A stretch of DNA of 64,000 nucleotides, from assembly GCA_030849965.1 (NCBI GenBank), contig JAVDKL010000002.1, positions 558,001 to 622,000 of the forward strand, in the 5' to 3' direction. Position numbers and translations under genes: made by a program. This DNA is from Schauerella fraxinea (GTDB lineage Bacteria; Pseudomonadota; Gammaproteobacteria; Burkholderiales; Burkholderiaceae_B). Position 1 is the first letter of the stretch, and each line of letters begins with the position of its first letter. The notes below the pieces were generated by a model. The model was not told the origin of the DNA. It did no database searches and saw only the letters and a program-made list of their open reading frames with translations. Positions 44,857-55,364 of the stretch are shown piece by piece.

Positions 44857-45780
44857 ATGGAGACACTCTATCTTACCCACCCGGCCTGCAGGCTGCATGA
44901 GATGGGCGATTGGCATCCCGAATGTCCGGCGAGACTGGATGCCATTTCCGATCAATTACTGTCCAGCGGGCTGATGCCGTTTCTGGTCGCCGAAGACGCG
45001 CCCGCGGTCGATGCCGTCGATCTGGCACGTGTGCACGATCCGGCGTATCTGGCCGACCTGACCGCGCGCTCGCCGGCCGAAGGGTATGCGCCGATCGATC
45101 CCGATACGCTCATGAATCCGCACACGCTGGAGGCTGCGCGTCACGCGGCAGGGGCCGGCGTGGCGGCCGTCGACGCCGTGATGGGTGGGGCGCATCAGAC
45201 CGCATTTTGCGCGGTGCGTCCGCCCGGTCACCACGCCGAGGGTAACCGAGCCATGGGATTCTGCTTCTACAACAACGTGGCCGTGGCCGCCCGGCACGCG
45301 ATCGATGTGTGGGGCTTGTCGCGTGTGGCCATCGTCGATTTCGACGTGCATCACGGCAATGGGACCGAGGCCATCTTTGCCGGCGACGAACGCGTGTTGA
45401 TGTGCAGTTTTTTTCAGCATCCACTCTTTCCGAACTCGGGTGTGGATGCCCCGGCGTTCAATATGCTCAATTCGCCGTTGCCTGCCTATTCCGCCGGCGA
45501 CGCGGTGCGGCCCATCGTGACCGATCGCTGGTTGCCGGCGATCGAGGCATTCAAGCCGGAATTGCTGTTGATTTCGGCGGGTTTTGACGCCCATCGCGAA
45601 GACGACATGGGTCAAATGGGACTGGTGGAAGCCGATTACGCCTGGATGACGCAGCAGTTGGTTGGCGCGGCCGATCGCCATGCGCAAGGCCGCGTGGTGA
45701 GCCTGCTCGAGGGGGGCTACAGCTTGTCTGCCCTCGGTCGCAGCGTGGTTGCTCACATACGCGCGCTCGCAAAGTTGTAG
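44857..45780 (+). CDS. Histone deacetylase family protein (acetoin utilisation / polyamine deacetylase type)
   Basis: 307 residues. METLYLTHPACRLHEMGDWHPECPARLDAI at the N-terminus, RPPGHHAEGNRAMGFCFYNN and VAIVDFDVHHGNGTEAIF contain the zinc and His-dyad residues of HDAC-type deacetylases; LISAGFDAHREDDMG completes the site. Bacterial substrates vary (acetylpolyamines, acetyl-lysine); none can be assigned. Its ATG has no Shine-Dalgarno and lies 11 bases from the mltB start. Confidence 0.9.
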   Translation: METLYLTHPACRLHEMGDWHPECPARLDAISDQLLSSGLMPFLVAEDAPAVDAVDLARVHDPAYLADLTARSPAEGYAPIDPDTLMNPHTLEAARHAAGAGVAAVDAVMGGAHQTAFCAVRPPGHHAEGNRAMGFCFYNNVAVAARHAIDVWGLSRVAIVDFDVHHGNGTEAIFAGDERVLMCSFFQHPLFPNSGVDAPAFNMLNSPLPAYSAGDAVRPIVTDRWLPAIEAFKPELLLISAGFDAHREDDMGQMGLVEADYAWMTQQLVGAADRHAQGRVVSLLEGGYSLSALGRSVVAHIRALAKL

Positions 45781-45894
45781 AATCGATTGGATTTGCTGCT
45801 CCGCGCGCGTAAGCGTGTTGCCGCGAGCGCTGCACAGGGCTGCCCATGGCGGCGGTGCGGCCAAGCATCAAGCACGGCCTGGTTGGACCTAAAA

Positions 45895-45933
45895 CGATTT
45901 TCGAAACCGATTCACGAAAACGATTCACGAAAA
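45895..45933. repeat. 13-bp tandem repeat, three units, in etfB leader
   Basis: CGATTTTCGAAAC, CGATTCACGAAAA, CGATTCACGAAAA; ends 17 bases before the etfB start codon and directly before its ribosome site region. Confidence 0.85.
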
Positions 45934-45950
45934 CTTCTGGAGATTGCTGG

Positions 45951-46700
45951 ATGAAGGTACTGGTACCCGTCAAACGTGTCGTCGACTACAACGTCAAGGT
46001 GCGCGTCAAATCCGATCAAACTGGCGTAGATATCGCCAATGTGAAGATGTCGATGAACCCCTTCGACGAAATCGCCGTTGAAGAAGCCACACGTCTCAAA
46101 GAAAAAGGCGCCGTGACCGAGGTGGTCGCGGTTTCGTGCGGTGTCACGCAAAGTCAGGAAACGCTGCGTACGGCCATGGCCATTGGCGCTGATCGCGGCA
46201 TCCTGGTGCAAACCGACGTCGAATTGCAACCGTTGGCCGTGGCCAAGTTGCTGAAAGCCGTGGTGGATCGTGAGCAGCCCCAATTGGTGATTCTGGGCAA
46301 GCAAGCCATCGACGACGACGCGAACCAGACCGGCCAGATGTTGGCTGCGCTGCTGAACTGGCCCCAAGCCACGTTCGCCAACAAGGTCGAGCTCGGCGAC
46401 GGTACGGTACAGGTCACGCGCGAAGTGGACGGGGGTCTGGAGACCCTGTCGCTGAAGCTGCCGGCCATCGTCACCACCGACTTGCGCTTGAATGAGCCGC
46501 GCTATGTGACGCTGCCCAACATCATGAAGGCCAAGAAGAAAACGCTGGATACGCTGACGCCCGACGAGTTGGGTGTGGATCCCGCCCCGCGCTTGAAGAC
46601 GCTGAAAGTGTCGGAGCCGCCCGGACGCAAGGCCGGTATCAAGGTGCCCGACGTTGCTGCACTGGTCGACAAGCTGAAGAACGAAGCGAAGGTGATCTGA
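45951..46700 (+). CDS. etfB: Electron transfer flavoprotein subunit beta
   Basis: 249 residues. [59 protein letters not shown] (AMP-binding region) are group I ETF-beta motifs. With EtfA it carries electrons from acyl-CoA dehydrogenases to ETF-ubiquinone oxidoreductase. ATG at 45951 after TCTGGAGATTGCTGG. EtfA follows 2 bases later. Confidence 0.95.
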   Translation: MKVLVPVKRVVDYNVKVRVKSDQTGVDIANVKMSMNPFDEIAVEEATRLKEKGAVTEVVAVSCGVTQSQETLRTAMAIGADRGILVQTDVELQPLAVAKLLKAVVDREQPQLVILGKQAIDDDANQTGQMLAALLNWPQATFANKVELGDGTVQVTREVDGGLETLSLKLPAIVTTDLRLNEPRYVTLPNIMKAKKKTLDTLTPDELGVDPAPRLKTLKVSEPPGRKAGIKVPDVAALVDKLKNEAKVI

Positions 46701-46702
46701 AC

Positions 46703-47632
46703 ATGACGATTCTTGTTATTGCTGAACACGACAACGCCTCGTTGAAAGGCGCTACTTTGAATACCGTGGCTGCCGCAGCCCAGCTGGGCGGTGACGTTCA
46801 TGTGCTGGTGATCGGCCAGGGCGCGCAAGCGGCCGCCGATGCTGCAGCCAAGGTGGCGGGTGTGGCGAAGGTGCTGCTGGCCGAGGGCACGCCGTTGGCC
46901 GATGGCCTGGCTGAGAACGTTGCGGCTCAAGTGCTGGAAATTGCGTCGAACTACTCGCACATCCTGTTCGCGGCCACCGCATCGGGCAAGAACGTGGCGC
47001 CCCGCGTGGCCGCCAAGCTCGACGTGGCGCAGATTTCGGATATCACGGCCGTCGACTCGGCCGATACGTTCCAGCGTCCTATTTACGCTGGCAACGCGAT
47101 CGCTACCGTGCAATCGGCCGATGCCATCAAGGTCATCACCGTGCGTACCACGGGCTTCGATCCGGTCGCTGCCGAAGGCGGTAGTGCCACGGTCGAAAAC
47201 GTCACGGCCGTCGCCGATTCGGGACTGTCGTCGTTCGTGGGCCGCGAAGTGGCCAAGAACGATCGTCCCGAGCTCGCCGGCGCCAAGGTCGTCGTCTCCG
47301 GCGGTCGCGGTATGGGCAGCGCCGAGAACTTCAAGATTCTCGATCCGCTGGCCGATAAGCTCGGCGCCGCACTGGGTGCCTCGCGCGCTGCAGTCGACGC
47401 GGGCTACGCGCCCAACGACTGGCAGGTGGGCCAAACGGGCAAGATCGTGGCGCCCCAACTGTATATCGCCATCGGTATTTCCGGCGCGATTCAGCATTTG
47501 GCCGGCATGAAAGACTCGAAGGTCATCGTGGCCATCAACAAAGATGAAGAAGCGCCGATTTTCGGTGTGGCCGATTACGGCCTGACGGGCGATCTGTTTA
47601 AGATCGTGCCCGAACTGACCGAAAAGCTGTAA
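46703..47632 (+). CDS. etfA: Electron transfer flavoprotein subunit alpha
   Basis: 309 residues. [20 protein letters not shown], and the FAD domain [22 protein letters not shown] and [20 protein letters not shown] plus [20 protein letters not shown]. Binds FAD in the alpha/beta dimer. The next gene, an acyl-CoA dehydrogenase, is the likely electron donor. Confidence 0.95.
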   Translation: MTILVIAEHDNASLKGATLNTVAAAAQLGGDVHVLVIGQGAQAAADAAAKVAGVAKVLLAEGTPLADGLAENVAAQVLEIASNYSHILFAATASGKNVAPRVAAKLDVAQISDITAVDSADTFQRPIYAGNAIATVQSADAIKVITVRTTGFDPVAAEGGSATVENVTAVADSGLSSFVGREVAKNDRPELAGAKVVVSGGRGMGSAENFKILDPLADKLGAALGASRAAVDAGYAPNDWQVGQTGKIVAPQLYIAIGISGAIQHLAGMKDSKVIVAINKDEEAPIFGVADYGLTGDLFKIVPELTEKL

Positions 47633-47668
47633 ACGCCCGACACCGCCGCGCGAGCGTCGGCGTCTGCG

Positions 47669-47699
47669 AAGGCCTGCACCTGTTGTGCAGGCCTTTTTC
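47669..47699 (+). terminator. Rho-independent terminator after etfA
   Basis: AAGGCCTGCAC CTGTT GTGCAGGCCTTTTT: 11-bp stem with T-run. Confidence 0.9.
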
Positions 47700-47847
47700 A
47701 TTTGGTACGACTTTTCATTTGGCGGGCCTTTTCGCATAGGGCATTGGTCTGATAACCTCGTCTGATAGATGCTGCCCGGCTTGTACCGGTCAAAATAACA
47801 ACAGCGTTCCCGCAGCGTAGCGGCGAGGGCGCGTTTTCGGAGACCTC

Positions 47848-49683
47848 ATGACTTACACCGTGCCTTTGCGCGATATTCGTTTCGCACTCAATGCCCTGGC
47901 GGGCCTGGATGACGTCCTAGCTTTGCCGGGCTTCGAAGAAGTCACGCCGGATCTGGTCGATGCCATCCTGGACGAAAACGCGCGTTTCGTAGAGCAGGCC
48001 ATCGCGCCGCTCAATCGCGCGGGCGACACCCAGCCGCCGGTATTGAAGGATGGCGCGGTCGCCACCACGCCGGGCTTTGCGCAAGCCTTCAAGGCGTATG
48101 CGGCGGGCGGTTGGCAAGGGTTGTCGCATCCTCAGGATTGGGGCGGCCAGGGGCTGCCCAAGCTGGTCGCCGCGCCTGCCAGTGAAAACATCAATGCGGC
48201 CAGTCTGGCATTCTCGCTGTGCCCGATGCTCACCGATGGCGTGATCGAAGCGCTGCTCACGGCCGGCACGGATGAGCAGCAGCGCAAGTTCGTGCCCGGG
48301 CTCATCAGCGGCCAATGGACCGGCACGATGAACCTCACCGAACCGCAGGCGGGCAGCGATCTCGCGCAAGTCGCCACCCGCGCCGTCAAGCAGCCCGACG
48401 GCAGCTATCGCGTCACCGGCCAGAAAATCTACATCACCTACGGTGAGCACGACCTGGCCGACAACATCATTCATCTCGTATTGGCCCGCACGCCCGACGG
48501 GCCGCCGGGCGTCAAAGGCATTTCGCTCTTCATCGTGCCGAAGTTCCTGGTCGGCGACGATGGTGCGGTGGGTGCCCGCAACGATGTCTGGTGCGCGTCG
48601 ATCGAGCACAAGCTCGGCATCCATGGCAGTCCCACTGCGGTGCTGATGTTCGGCAGCGGCCATGGCGACGTGGGCGAGGGCGCCGTGGGATATGTCGTCG
48701 GCGAGGAAAACCGCGGACTGGAGTACATGTTCATCATGATGAACGCCGCCCGCTACGCCGTGGGCCAGCAGGGCATTGCGGTATCGGAGCGGGCCTACCA
48801 ACAAGCGCTGGCGTACGCGCGCGACCGGGTGCAAAGCCGGGCGGTCGAAGGCTCGTCGGGGCCTGTCGCGATCGCGCGTCACCCCGATGTGCAACGCATG
48901 CTGCTCACGATGCGTGCGCTTACCGAGGCCGGCCGCGCGGTGTCGTTCGTGGCGGCGGCCGCGCACGATCGCGGCAAGCATCACGCGGATGCGCAGGTGC
49001 GTGCCCGCAATATGGCGTTTTACGAGTATCTGGTGCCGGTCATCAAGGGCTTCTCGACCGAAGCAGCGCTCGAGGTCACATCGCTCGGCGTGCAGGTACA
49101 CGGCGGCATGGGCTTCATCGAAGAAACGGGCGCGGCGCAGCATTACCGCGATGCGCGCATTTTGCCGATCTACGAAGGTACCACTGCCATTCAGGCCAAC
49201 GATCTGGTCGGCCGTAAAACCTTGCGCGACGGCGGCGCAGTGGCCGCGGCTGCCATTGCGGCCATGCGCGATACGCTGGCGGCGCTGGCGGCAGTGGTGG
49301 CGGGCGCGACCTCGTCCGATGGCGCACCGAAGGGGGCTTGGGCCGTGCTGCACGACCATTTCGAGGCTGCGATCGGGGCCTACGAAAAAGCCGTGCAATA
49401 CGTGCTCACGCACGCGAAAGACAATCCGCGGGCCGTCTTTGCCGGCAGCGTGCCCTATCTGATGCTCACGGGCCTCACGCATGGCGGCTGGCAGATGGCG
49501 CGCGCAGCCCTGGTCTGCGAGCAGCACATCCGGGATGGCGACAGCGATAAATTCTATGTGCAGAAGCGTGCAACGGCCTTTTTCTATGGCGCCCAGTTGT
49601 TGCCTCGCGTGTCGGCCCTGTCGCACGCGGTGCTGGCGGGTGAGGTCATTGAAGCCTGCGGGACCGATGGCGATATTGCATAA
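47848..49683 (+). CDS. Acyl-CoA dehydrogenase
   Basis: 611 residues. Long-form acyl-CoA dehydrogenase with N-terminal extension: MNLTEPQAGSDLAQVATRAV and ITYGEHDLADN in the FAD-binding core, VHGGMGFIEETGAAQHYRDARILPIYEGTT with the catalytic-base region, and a C-terminal helical domain. Length and order resemble the FadE5-like / AcdA enzymes often paired with etfBA in betaproteobacteria. Oxidises acyl-CoA, passing electrons to ETF. Chain-length preference is unknown. 215 bases after etfA, behind its own terminator. Confidence 0.92.
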   Translation: MTYTVPLRDIRFALNALAGLDDVLALPGFEEVTPDLVDAILDENARFVEQAIAPLNRAGDTQPPVLKDGAVATTPGFAQAFKAYAAGGWQGLSHPQDWGGQGLPKLVAAPASENINAASLAFSLCPMLTDGVIEALLTAGTDEQQRKFVPGLISGQWTGTMNLTEPQAGSDLAQVATRAVKQPDGSYRVTGQKIYITYGEHDLADNIIHLVLARTPDGPPGVKGISLFIVPKFLVGDDGAVGARNDVWCASIEHKLGIHGSPTAVLMFGSGHGDVGEGAVGYVVGEENRGLEYMFIMMNAARYAVGQQGIAVSERAYQQALAYARDRVQSRAVEGSSGPVAIARHPDVQRMLLTMRALTEAGRAVSFVAAAAHDRGKHHADAQVRARNMAFYEYLVPVIKGFSTEAALEVTSLGVQVHGGMGFIEETGAAQHYRDARILPIYEGTTAIQANDLVGRKTLRDGGAVAAAAIAAMRDTLAALAAVVAGATSSDGAPKGAWAVLHDHFEAAIGAYEKAVQYVLTHAKDNPRAVFAGSVPYLMLTGLTHGGWQMARAALVCEQHIRDGDSDKFYVQKRATAFFYGAQLLPRVSALSHAVLAGEVIEACGTDGDIA

Positions 49684-49780
49684 GGTTATATAAATTGCGT
49701 ATTTAGTCTGGTTTAGGTTTGATGCCAGAATTATCGTCACGGGTCACGTTCACACCTTCAAACCCCGAGGAAACACCATC

Positions 49781-50422
49781 ATGACCGCACTTCATCTGGG
49801 CGATATCGCTCCCGACTTCGAACAAGATTCGTCCATTGGCCGCATCAAATTCCACGAGTTTCTCGGCGACAGCTGGGGCGTGTTGTTCTCGCATCCGGCT
49901 GATTTCACGCCCGTGTGCACGACTGAACTGGGCTACACCGCCCGCCTGGCCGACGAGTTCGCCAAGCGCAATGTGAAGGTGCTGGCCCTGTCGGTCGATG
50001 CGGCTGCCTCGCACGTCAAGTGGATCGAAGACATCAACGAGACGCAAAGCACCACCGTCAATTTTCCGATTCTGGCCGACGAAGACCGCAAGGTTTCCAC
50101 GCTGTACGACATGATTCACCCCAATGCCAATACGACGTTGACGGTGCGTTCGGTGTTCATCGTCGACCCGCAAAAGAAAGTGCGCCTTACGCTGACGTAT
50201 CCCGCCAGCACGGGCCGCAATTTCAACGAAATCCTGCGCGTGATCGATTCGCTGCAGCTTACCGATAGCCACAGCGTGGCCACGCCGGTCAATTGGGAAG
50301 ATGGCGATGATGTCATCATCGTGCCGTCGTTGAAAGACGAAGACGTGATCAAGCAAAAATTCCCGAAGGGCTATAAGGCCGTGCGCCCCTACTTGCGCGT
50401 GACGCCGCAGCCCAATAAGTAA
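49781..50422 (+). CDS. 1-Cys peroxiredoxin (Prx6 type)
   Basis: 213 residues. Peroxidatic Cys46 in HPADFTPVCTTELG; the Prx6 C-terminal part VNWEDGDDVIIVPSLKDEDV and YKAVRPYLRVTPQP. No resolving Cys is apparent, matching the 1-Cys class. Reduces hydrogen and organic peroxides. Ribosome site: CCCCGAGGAAACACCATC before ATG. Terminated by a UUCG hairpin. Confidence 0.94.
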   Translation: MTALHLGDIAPDFEQDSSIGRIKFHEFLGDSWGVLFSHPADFTPVCTTELGYTARLADEFAKRNVKVLALSVDAAASHVKWIEDINETQSTTVNFPILADEDRKVSTLYDMIHPNANTTLTVRSVFIVDPQKKVRLTLTYPASTGRNFNEILRVIDSLQLTDSHSVATPVNWEDGDDVIIVPSLKDEDVIKQKFPKGYKAVRPYLRVTPQPNK

Positions 50423-50483
50423 TGCCGCTGGTTGCCGGGCGCAGTGGGGTCATTTCGGTGGCCTGCTCCCTGGCGACACGTTC

Positions 50484-50510
50484 AAAACCTCCTTCGGGAG
50501 GTTTTTTTTC
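50484..50510 (+). terminator. Rho-independent terminator after peroxiredoxin gene
   Basis: AAAACCTCC TTCG GGAGGTTTTTTTT: 7-9 bp stem with a TTCG tetraloop and T-run. Confidence 0.93.
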
Positions 50511-50620
50511 AGCTTGGGTTCTATATGACTCCTGGCGATGAGCAACGACATAATGATTCGTTCCGTTCCAATGGTCGTCCCGGCACACTCTCATCACACT
50601 AAATAATCTGGGATGGGATC

Positions 50621-51640
50621 ATGCGGTTGAGCAAGCACTTGGTTTTGAATGCCCTGGCAGCCGTAACGTTATCGGTTGCTGCCGTTTTGCCCGCACAGGC
50701 GCAATCCACGCAGACGCTGTTGAACGTCTCGTACGATCCCACCCGCGAGCTGTATCGCGATATCGATGCGGCCTTCATCAAGCAGTACAAAGCGAAGACC
50801 GGCACGCAGTTGACGATTCGCCAATCGCACGGCGGTTCGGGCCGTCAGGCGCGGTCGGTGATCGACGGGCTGGACGCCGATGTGGTCACGCTTGCTCTGG
50901 CCTATGACATCGACGCCGTGGCAGAGAAGGGCTTGCTCGATCCGAAGTGGCAAGCGAAGCTGCCCAAGAACAGCTCCCCGTATACCTCCACGATCGTGTT
51001 CCTGGTGCGTAAGGGCAATCCCAAGCAGATCAAGGACTGGAACGATCTGATTCGCGACAAAATCGAAGTGATCACGCCCAATCCGAAAACGTCGGGCGGC
51101 GCGCGCTGGAATTACCTAGCGGCTTGGGCGTACGCGCTGGAGCAGAACAATAACGATCCGGCGAAGGCGCAGGCTTTCGTGGGCGAGTTGCTCAAGCACG
51201 TTCCGGTGCTGGACACCGGCGCGCGCGGCGCCACCACGACCTTTGTGGAACGTGGTGTGGGTGATGTCTTGCTGGCCTGGGAAAACGAAGCGTTCCTCGC
51301 CATCAAGGAACTCGGTCCGGACAAGTTTGACATCATCGTGCCGTCGCTATCCATTCTGGCGGAGCCGCCAGTAGCCATCGTCGACAGCAATGTCGACAAG
51401 AAGGGCACGCGAGCCGCGGCACAAGCCTATCTGGAGTATCTGTACACCCCCGAGGCGCAGGAAATCATCGCCAAGAACTACTACCGGCCCACGGACGAGA
51501 AAGTGGCTGCCAAGTATGCGGACAGCTTTCCCAAGGTGAAGCTGGTCACGGTCGATTCGGTATTCGGTGGATGGGCCAAGGCGCAGAAGGAACACTTCAG
51601 CGATGGCGGCACGTTCGACAAAGTCTACGCGCCCAAGTAA
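50621..51640 (+). CDS. cysP: Sulfate ABC transporter substrate-binding protein (CysP/Sbp)
   Basis: 339 residues. Signal peptide [20 protein letters not shown]...AQA then [60 protein letters not shown]: sulfate-binding protein motifs with the anion-coordinating Ser residues of QSHGGSG. First gene of the sulfate assimilation operon. The upstream 110 bases contain AT-rich TCTATATGA and ATAATGATTCG elements that may include a CysB site; not proven. Confidence 0.93.
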   Translation: MRLSKHLVLNALAAVTLSVAAVLPAQAQSTQTLLNVSYDPTRELYRDIDAAFIKQYKAKTGTQLTIRQSHGGSGRQARSVIDGLDADVVTLALAYDIDAVAEKGLLDPKWQAKLPKNSSPYTSTIVFLVRKGNPKQIKDWNDLIRDKIEVITPNPKTSGGARWNYLAAWAYALEQNNNDPAKAQAFVGELLKHVPVLDTGARGATTTFVERGVGDVLLAWENEAFLAIKELGPDKFDIIVPSLSILAEPPVAIVDSNVDKKGTRAAAQAYLEYLYTPEAQEIIAKNYYRPTDEKVAAKYADSFPKVKLVTVDSVFGGWAKAQKEHFSDGGTFDKVYAPK

Positions 51641-51685
51641 GGGCCGATACCGAACCGGGTTGGCAATCATGGAACCGCGTCTCAG

Positions 51686-52567
51686 ATGAATGCACGTGCA
51701 ATCGCGATCGGTAGCGGAGCGGCCAAGCCGCTTCGCCGCCAACGTCCCGGCATCTTGCCGGGTTTTGGGCTTTCGCTCGGCTACACCGTGTTCTATCTTG
51801 GCTTGCTGGTGCTGATTCCGCTTGCCGCGTTGCCGTTGCGCAGCGCCGAGTTGGGGTGGTCGGGCTTCTGGGAAACCGTCACGGCGCCGCGGGTGATGGC
51901 GTCGTACAAGCTGACGTTCGGCGCCTCGTTCATTGCTGCTTTGATCAACGCCGTTTTCGGGTCGATTCTGGCCTGGATTCTGGTGCGATACCGGTTTCCG
52001 GGGCGCAAGATCGTCGATGCGCTCGTGGATCTGCCGTTTGCCTTACCAACGGCCGTGGCCGGCATCGCGCTCACCCAGCTCTATTCGCAAAAGGGGTGGT
52101 TGGGCGGATGGCTGCAAGACAGCCTCGGCATCAAGGTCGCGTACGCGCCGCTGGGTATCGTGGTGGCGCTGGTGTTCATCGGATTGCCATTCGTGGTGCG
52201 TACGGTGCAACCGGTGCTCGAAGATCTCGAACGCGAACTCGAAGAGGCGGCGACGAGTTTGGGCGCCGGCCGAACCCAGACGATCTGGCGCATCGTCGTG
52301 CCCACAGTGTTTCCCGCCTTGCTGACCGGCTTTGCCTTGGCCTTCGCGCGTGCGGTGGGTGAGTACGGCTCGGTGGTATTCATCTCGGGCAATATGCCGA
52401 TGCGCACCGAGATCACGCCACTCCTGATCATGGCCAAACTCGAAGCATTCGATTATGCGGGGGCGGCAGCCATTGCCACGGTGATGCTGGGTGTGTCGTT
52501 CGTGATGCTCTTGATCATCAACCTGCTGCAAGCCTGGCAGTCACGTCGCAACGGGAGGTTGGCATGA
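51686..52567 (+). CDS. cysT: Sulfate ABC transporter permease CysT (CysU)
   Basis: 293 residues. Six transmembrane helices ([20 protein letters not shown] the first), ABC permease EAA-type loop [20 protein letters not shown], and [14 protein letters not shown]. Partner of CysW. Overlaps cysW by 4 bases. Confidence 0.93.
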   Translation: MNARAIAIGSGAAKPLRRQRPGILPGFGLSLGYTVFYLGLLVLIPLAALPLRSAELGWSGFWETVTAPRVMASYKLTFGASFIAALINAVFGSILAWILVRYRFPGRKIVDALVDLPFALPTAVAGIALTQLYSQKGWLGGWLQDSLGIKVAYAPLGIVVALVFIGLPFVVRTVQPVLEDLERELEEAATSLGAGRTQTIWRIVVPTVFPALLTGFALAFARAVGEYGSVVFISGNMPMRTEITPLLIMAKLEAFDYAGAAAIATVMLGVSFVMLLIINLLQAWQSRRNGRLA

Positions 52568-53463
52568 GCGATTCCACGTCTCGTCCGGCACATCTGACCG
52601 AGCCCACGTGGGTGCGCGTGCTGTTGCTCACCATCGGACTTGGCTTTCTGGGCGTGTGCCTGCTGTTGCCGCTGGTGCTGGTGTTTACCGAAGCCTTCCG
52701 CAAAGGATGGCAGCTTTACGTTGAAGCGATTACCGAACCCGACGCGCTGTCTGCGATTCGGTTGACGCTGTGGGTGGCGGCGATCGCTTTGCCGCTGAAT
52801 CTCGTCTTCGGCATTGCGGCAGCCTGGGCCGTCACGAAATTCCAATTTCGCGGCAAGCAGTTTTTGATTACGCTGATCGACCTGCCGTTTTCCGTCTCGC
52901 CGGTTGTGGCGGGTTTGATTTTCGTGATGGTGTTCGGTCAGCAAGGGTGGCTCGGGCCGTGGCTTGAATCGCATGGCCTGCGCGTGGTGTTTGCCGTGCC
53001 GGGGGTGGTGCTTGCCACGTTGTTCGTCACCTTCCCGTTTGTGGCGCGCGAGCTGATTCCGTTGATGCAGGCGCAAGGCAGCGAGGAGGAACAAGCCGCG
53101 CTTACGTTGGGGGCCAGCGGCTGGCAGATTTTCTGGCGCGTAACCTTGCCCAACGTGAAGTGGGGGTTGTTGTATGGTGCGATCTTGAGCAATGCGCGCG
53201 CCATGGGTGAGTTTGGTGCGGTCGCCGTGGTGTCGGGCGGGATTCGCGGCCTGACGAACACGATGACTTTGCATACCGAGATTCTGTACAACGAATATAT
53301 GTTTTCGGCGGCATTTGCCGTGGCGTCGTTGCTTGCCCTGCTGGCCTTGTTCACGTTGGTGGCCAAGAGCCTGGTCGAGTGGCGGCATGCCCGATTGATG
53401 CGCGCGGCGGCGGTCACGGATACGCGCCAGCCCGGGTTTGCGCCTGCAGCCCAACCTGTTTGA
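52564..53463 (+). CDS. cysW: Sulfate ABC transporter permease CysW
   Basis: 299 residues. Second permease, with [20 protein letters not shown], and EAA loop [20 protein letters not shown] followed by [12 protein letters not shown]-terminal [20 protein letters not shown] is typical of CysW. Ten bases separate it from cysA. Confidence 0.93.
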   Translation: MSDSTSRPAHLTEPTWVRVLLLTIGLGFLGVCLLLPLVLVFTEAFRKGWQLYVEAITEPDALSAIRLTLWVAAIALPLNLVFGIAAAWAVTKFQFRGKQFLITLIDLPFSVSPVVAGLIFVMVFGQQGWLGPWLESHGLRVVFAVPGVVLATLFVTFPFVARELIPLMQAQGSEEEQAALTLGASGWQIFWRVTLPNVKWGLLYGAILSNARAMGEFGAVAVVSGGIRGLTNTMTLHTEILYNEYMFSAAFAVASLLALLALFTLVAKSLVEWRHARLMRAAAVTDTRQPGFAPAAQPV

Positions 53464-53473
53464 AGGAAAGAAG

Positions 53474-54541
53474 ATGAGTATCGAAGTTCGTCAGCTATCC
53501 AAGAAATTCGGCGATTTTCGCGCGCTGAACGACGTGTCGCTGCATATTGAAACCGGCGAGCTGGTGGCATTGCTCGGCCCGTCGGGCTGTGGCAAAACAT
53601 CGCTGCTGCGCATCATCGCCGGGTTGGAAACGCCTGATTCGGGCAGTGTCTGGTTCAGCGGCGAAGAGGCCACGAGCGTGGACGTGCGCAAGCGTCAGGT
53701 CGGCTTTGTCTTCCAGCACTACGCGCTGTTCAAGCACATGACTGTTTTCGAGAACGTGGCGTTCGGACTTCGGGTGAAGCACCGCTCGCAACGGCCGGCG
53801 GAAGAGGTGATCAAGCGCAAGGTGCATGACCTCCTCAACCTGGTGCAACTCGATTGGTTGGCCGACCGCTACCCGGCGCAGTTGTCGGGCGGACAGCGGC
53901 AGCGTATTGCGCTGGCACGTGCGTTAGCCGTGGAGCCGCGCGTGCTGTTGCTCGACGAGCCGTTCGGCGCGCTCGACGCCAAGGTCCGCAAGGAACTGCG
54001 CCGCTGGTTGCGCCGCCTGCATGACGAACTCAATGTGGCCAGTGTGTTCGTCACGCACGACCAGGAAGAAGCGCTCGAAGTGGCGGATCGCGTGGTGCTG
54101 ATGAACGCCGGCCGCATCGAGCAAGTGGGTACGCCGCGCGAGGTATGGGAACACCCCGCCACGCCGTTCGTCTACGGCTTTCTGGGTGACGTGAATCAGT
54201 TTCAGGGACGCGCCGAAGGGGGCGTCTGGCATGCCAACGGCTGGTCGTTGCCGGCGCCGGAATTTGCCGATGCCGCAGGCCAGGCCGCGACTGCCTATAT
54301 CCGACCGCATGAGTTCGATATCGCGCGCTACCGCGCCGAAGGCAATGGTATTGCCGTTCGTTTGAATCATGCCTACCTGGCGGGACCGAGCGCGTTTCTG
54401 GAGCTGTCGGTCGAGTCGGACAACACGCTGATCGAGGCCGAGCTGCCCGAAGAGGTGTTTCGCGCGCTCAATCCGGTTGAAGGCGAAACGTTTCTCGCCA
54501 CGCCGCGCCGGGCGCGTATTTTTGCGAGCGCCACCGCGTGA
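53474..54541 (+). CDS. cysA: Sulfate/thiosulfate ABC transporter ATP-binding protein CysA
   Basis: 355 residues. Walker [11 protein letters not shown]-loop [12 protein letters not shown] signature [14 protein letters not shown], Walker [13 protein letters not shown], switch His in [10 protein letters not shown]. The C-terminal part ([23 protein letters not shown]) is the TOBE-like regulatory domain of CysA. ATG 53474 has GAAGGAAAGAAG before it. Overlaps cysH by 4 bases. Confidence 0.95.
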   Translation: MSIEVRQLSKKFGDFRALNDVSLHIETGELVALLGPSGCGKTSLLRIIAGLETPDSGSVWFSGEEATSVDVRKRQVGFVFQHYALFKHMTVFENVAFGLRVKHRSQRPAEEVIKRKVHDLLNLVQLDWLADRYPAQLSGGQRQRIALARALAVEPRVLLLDEPFGALDAKVRKELRRWLRRLHDELNVASVFVTHDQEEALEVADRVVLMNAGRIEQVGTPREVWEHPATPFVYGFLGDVNQFQGRAEGGVWHANGWSLPAPEFADAAGQAATAYIRPHEFDIARYRAEGNGIAVRLNHAYLAGPSAFLELSVESDNTLIEAELPEEVFRALNPVEGETFLATPRRARIFASATA

Positions 54542-55281
54542 GCGCGAGTGCAAACGAAACGGTGGCCGACACGGTCGCTGCGATCCGCTGGCCGGCGTTG
54601 ATCGCGCGGTTGCGGGATATCGCGCGCCGCTATCCGGATGCGGTTATGGCATCGTCGCTGGCCGCCGAAGACATGGTGTTGACGCATGCCATCGCCGAGT
54701 CGGAAACAGGTCTGCACATTTTTACGTTGGACACCGGCCGGCTGCATCCCGAAACGCTGGGCATGATCGACGTGGTGCGCGACCGCTACGGTATCGAGAT
54801 CGAGGTGTTTCGCCCCAATGCGGCTGAGGTGGACGCGCATGTGCAGGCGCATGGCGCCTTCGCTTTCTACGAATCGGTCGATTTGCGCAAAGCGTGTTGT
54901 CATATCCGCAAGGTCGAGCCGTTGCAGCGTGCGCTTGACGCCCGCGCCGCGTGGCTCACGGGTCAGCGCCGCGAGCAAGCCGCCACGCGTGTGGCATTGC
55001 CCGAAGAGGGCCATGACGACACCTTCGGGCTCTACAAATTCAATCCGTTGGCCGAGTGGTCGCATGAGGAGATCTGGCACGCCATCGAAGCCTTCGGCGT
55101 GCCGTACAACCCGCTGCACGACCAAGGCTATCCCTCTATTGGCTGCGACCCCTGTACGCGCCCGGTGCGCCCGGGCGAAGACGTGCGCGCGGGGCGGTGG
55201 TGGTGGGAGCAGGCCGATAGCAAAGAATGCGGGCTCCATGCCGGCAACCGGCCGGCGATTCCGATCAAGCAAGCCCATTGA
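54538..55281 (+). CDS. cysH: Adenylyl-sulfate (APS) reductase, assimilatory CysH
   Basis: 247 residues. Reduces activated sulfate to sulfite with thioredoxin. The PAPS-reductase fold is seen in [17 protein letters not shown] and [12 protein letters not shown]. Two Cys pairs, [12 protein letters not shown] and GCDPCTRPV, are the [4Fe-4S] ligands that separate APS reductases from the cluster-free PAPS reductase of E. coli, and KECGLH holds the catalytic Cys. This means no APS kinase (cysC) is needed, and none is in the operon. GTG start inside the cysA end. Confidence 0.92.
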   Translation: MSASANETVADTVAAIRWPALIARLRDIARRYPDAVMASSLAAEDMVLTHAIAESETGLHIFTLDTGRLHPETLGMIDVVRDRYGIEIEVFRPNAAEVDAHVQAHGAFAFYESVDLRKACCHIRKVEPLQRALDARAAWLTGQRREQAATRVALPEEGHDDTFGLYKFNPLAEWSHEEIWHAIEAFGVPYNPLHDQGYPSIGCDPCTRPVRPGEDVRAGRWWWEQADSKECGLHAGNRPAIPIKQAH

Positions 55282-55364
55282 ATGCCGCCGTGCGGCGAAT
55301 CCCGTGTTATTGCCCGCACCGGCTTGAGAATTAACCGAGTTACCGAATCAATTTAGGAGACGCC

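Noticed and set aside
47917-49740. 607-codon minus-strand frame across the acyl-CoA dehydrogenase gene
   Set aside because: Shadow of a certain gene; Arg/His/Ala-rich with no motif.
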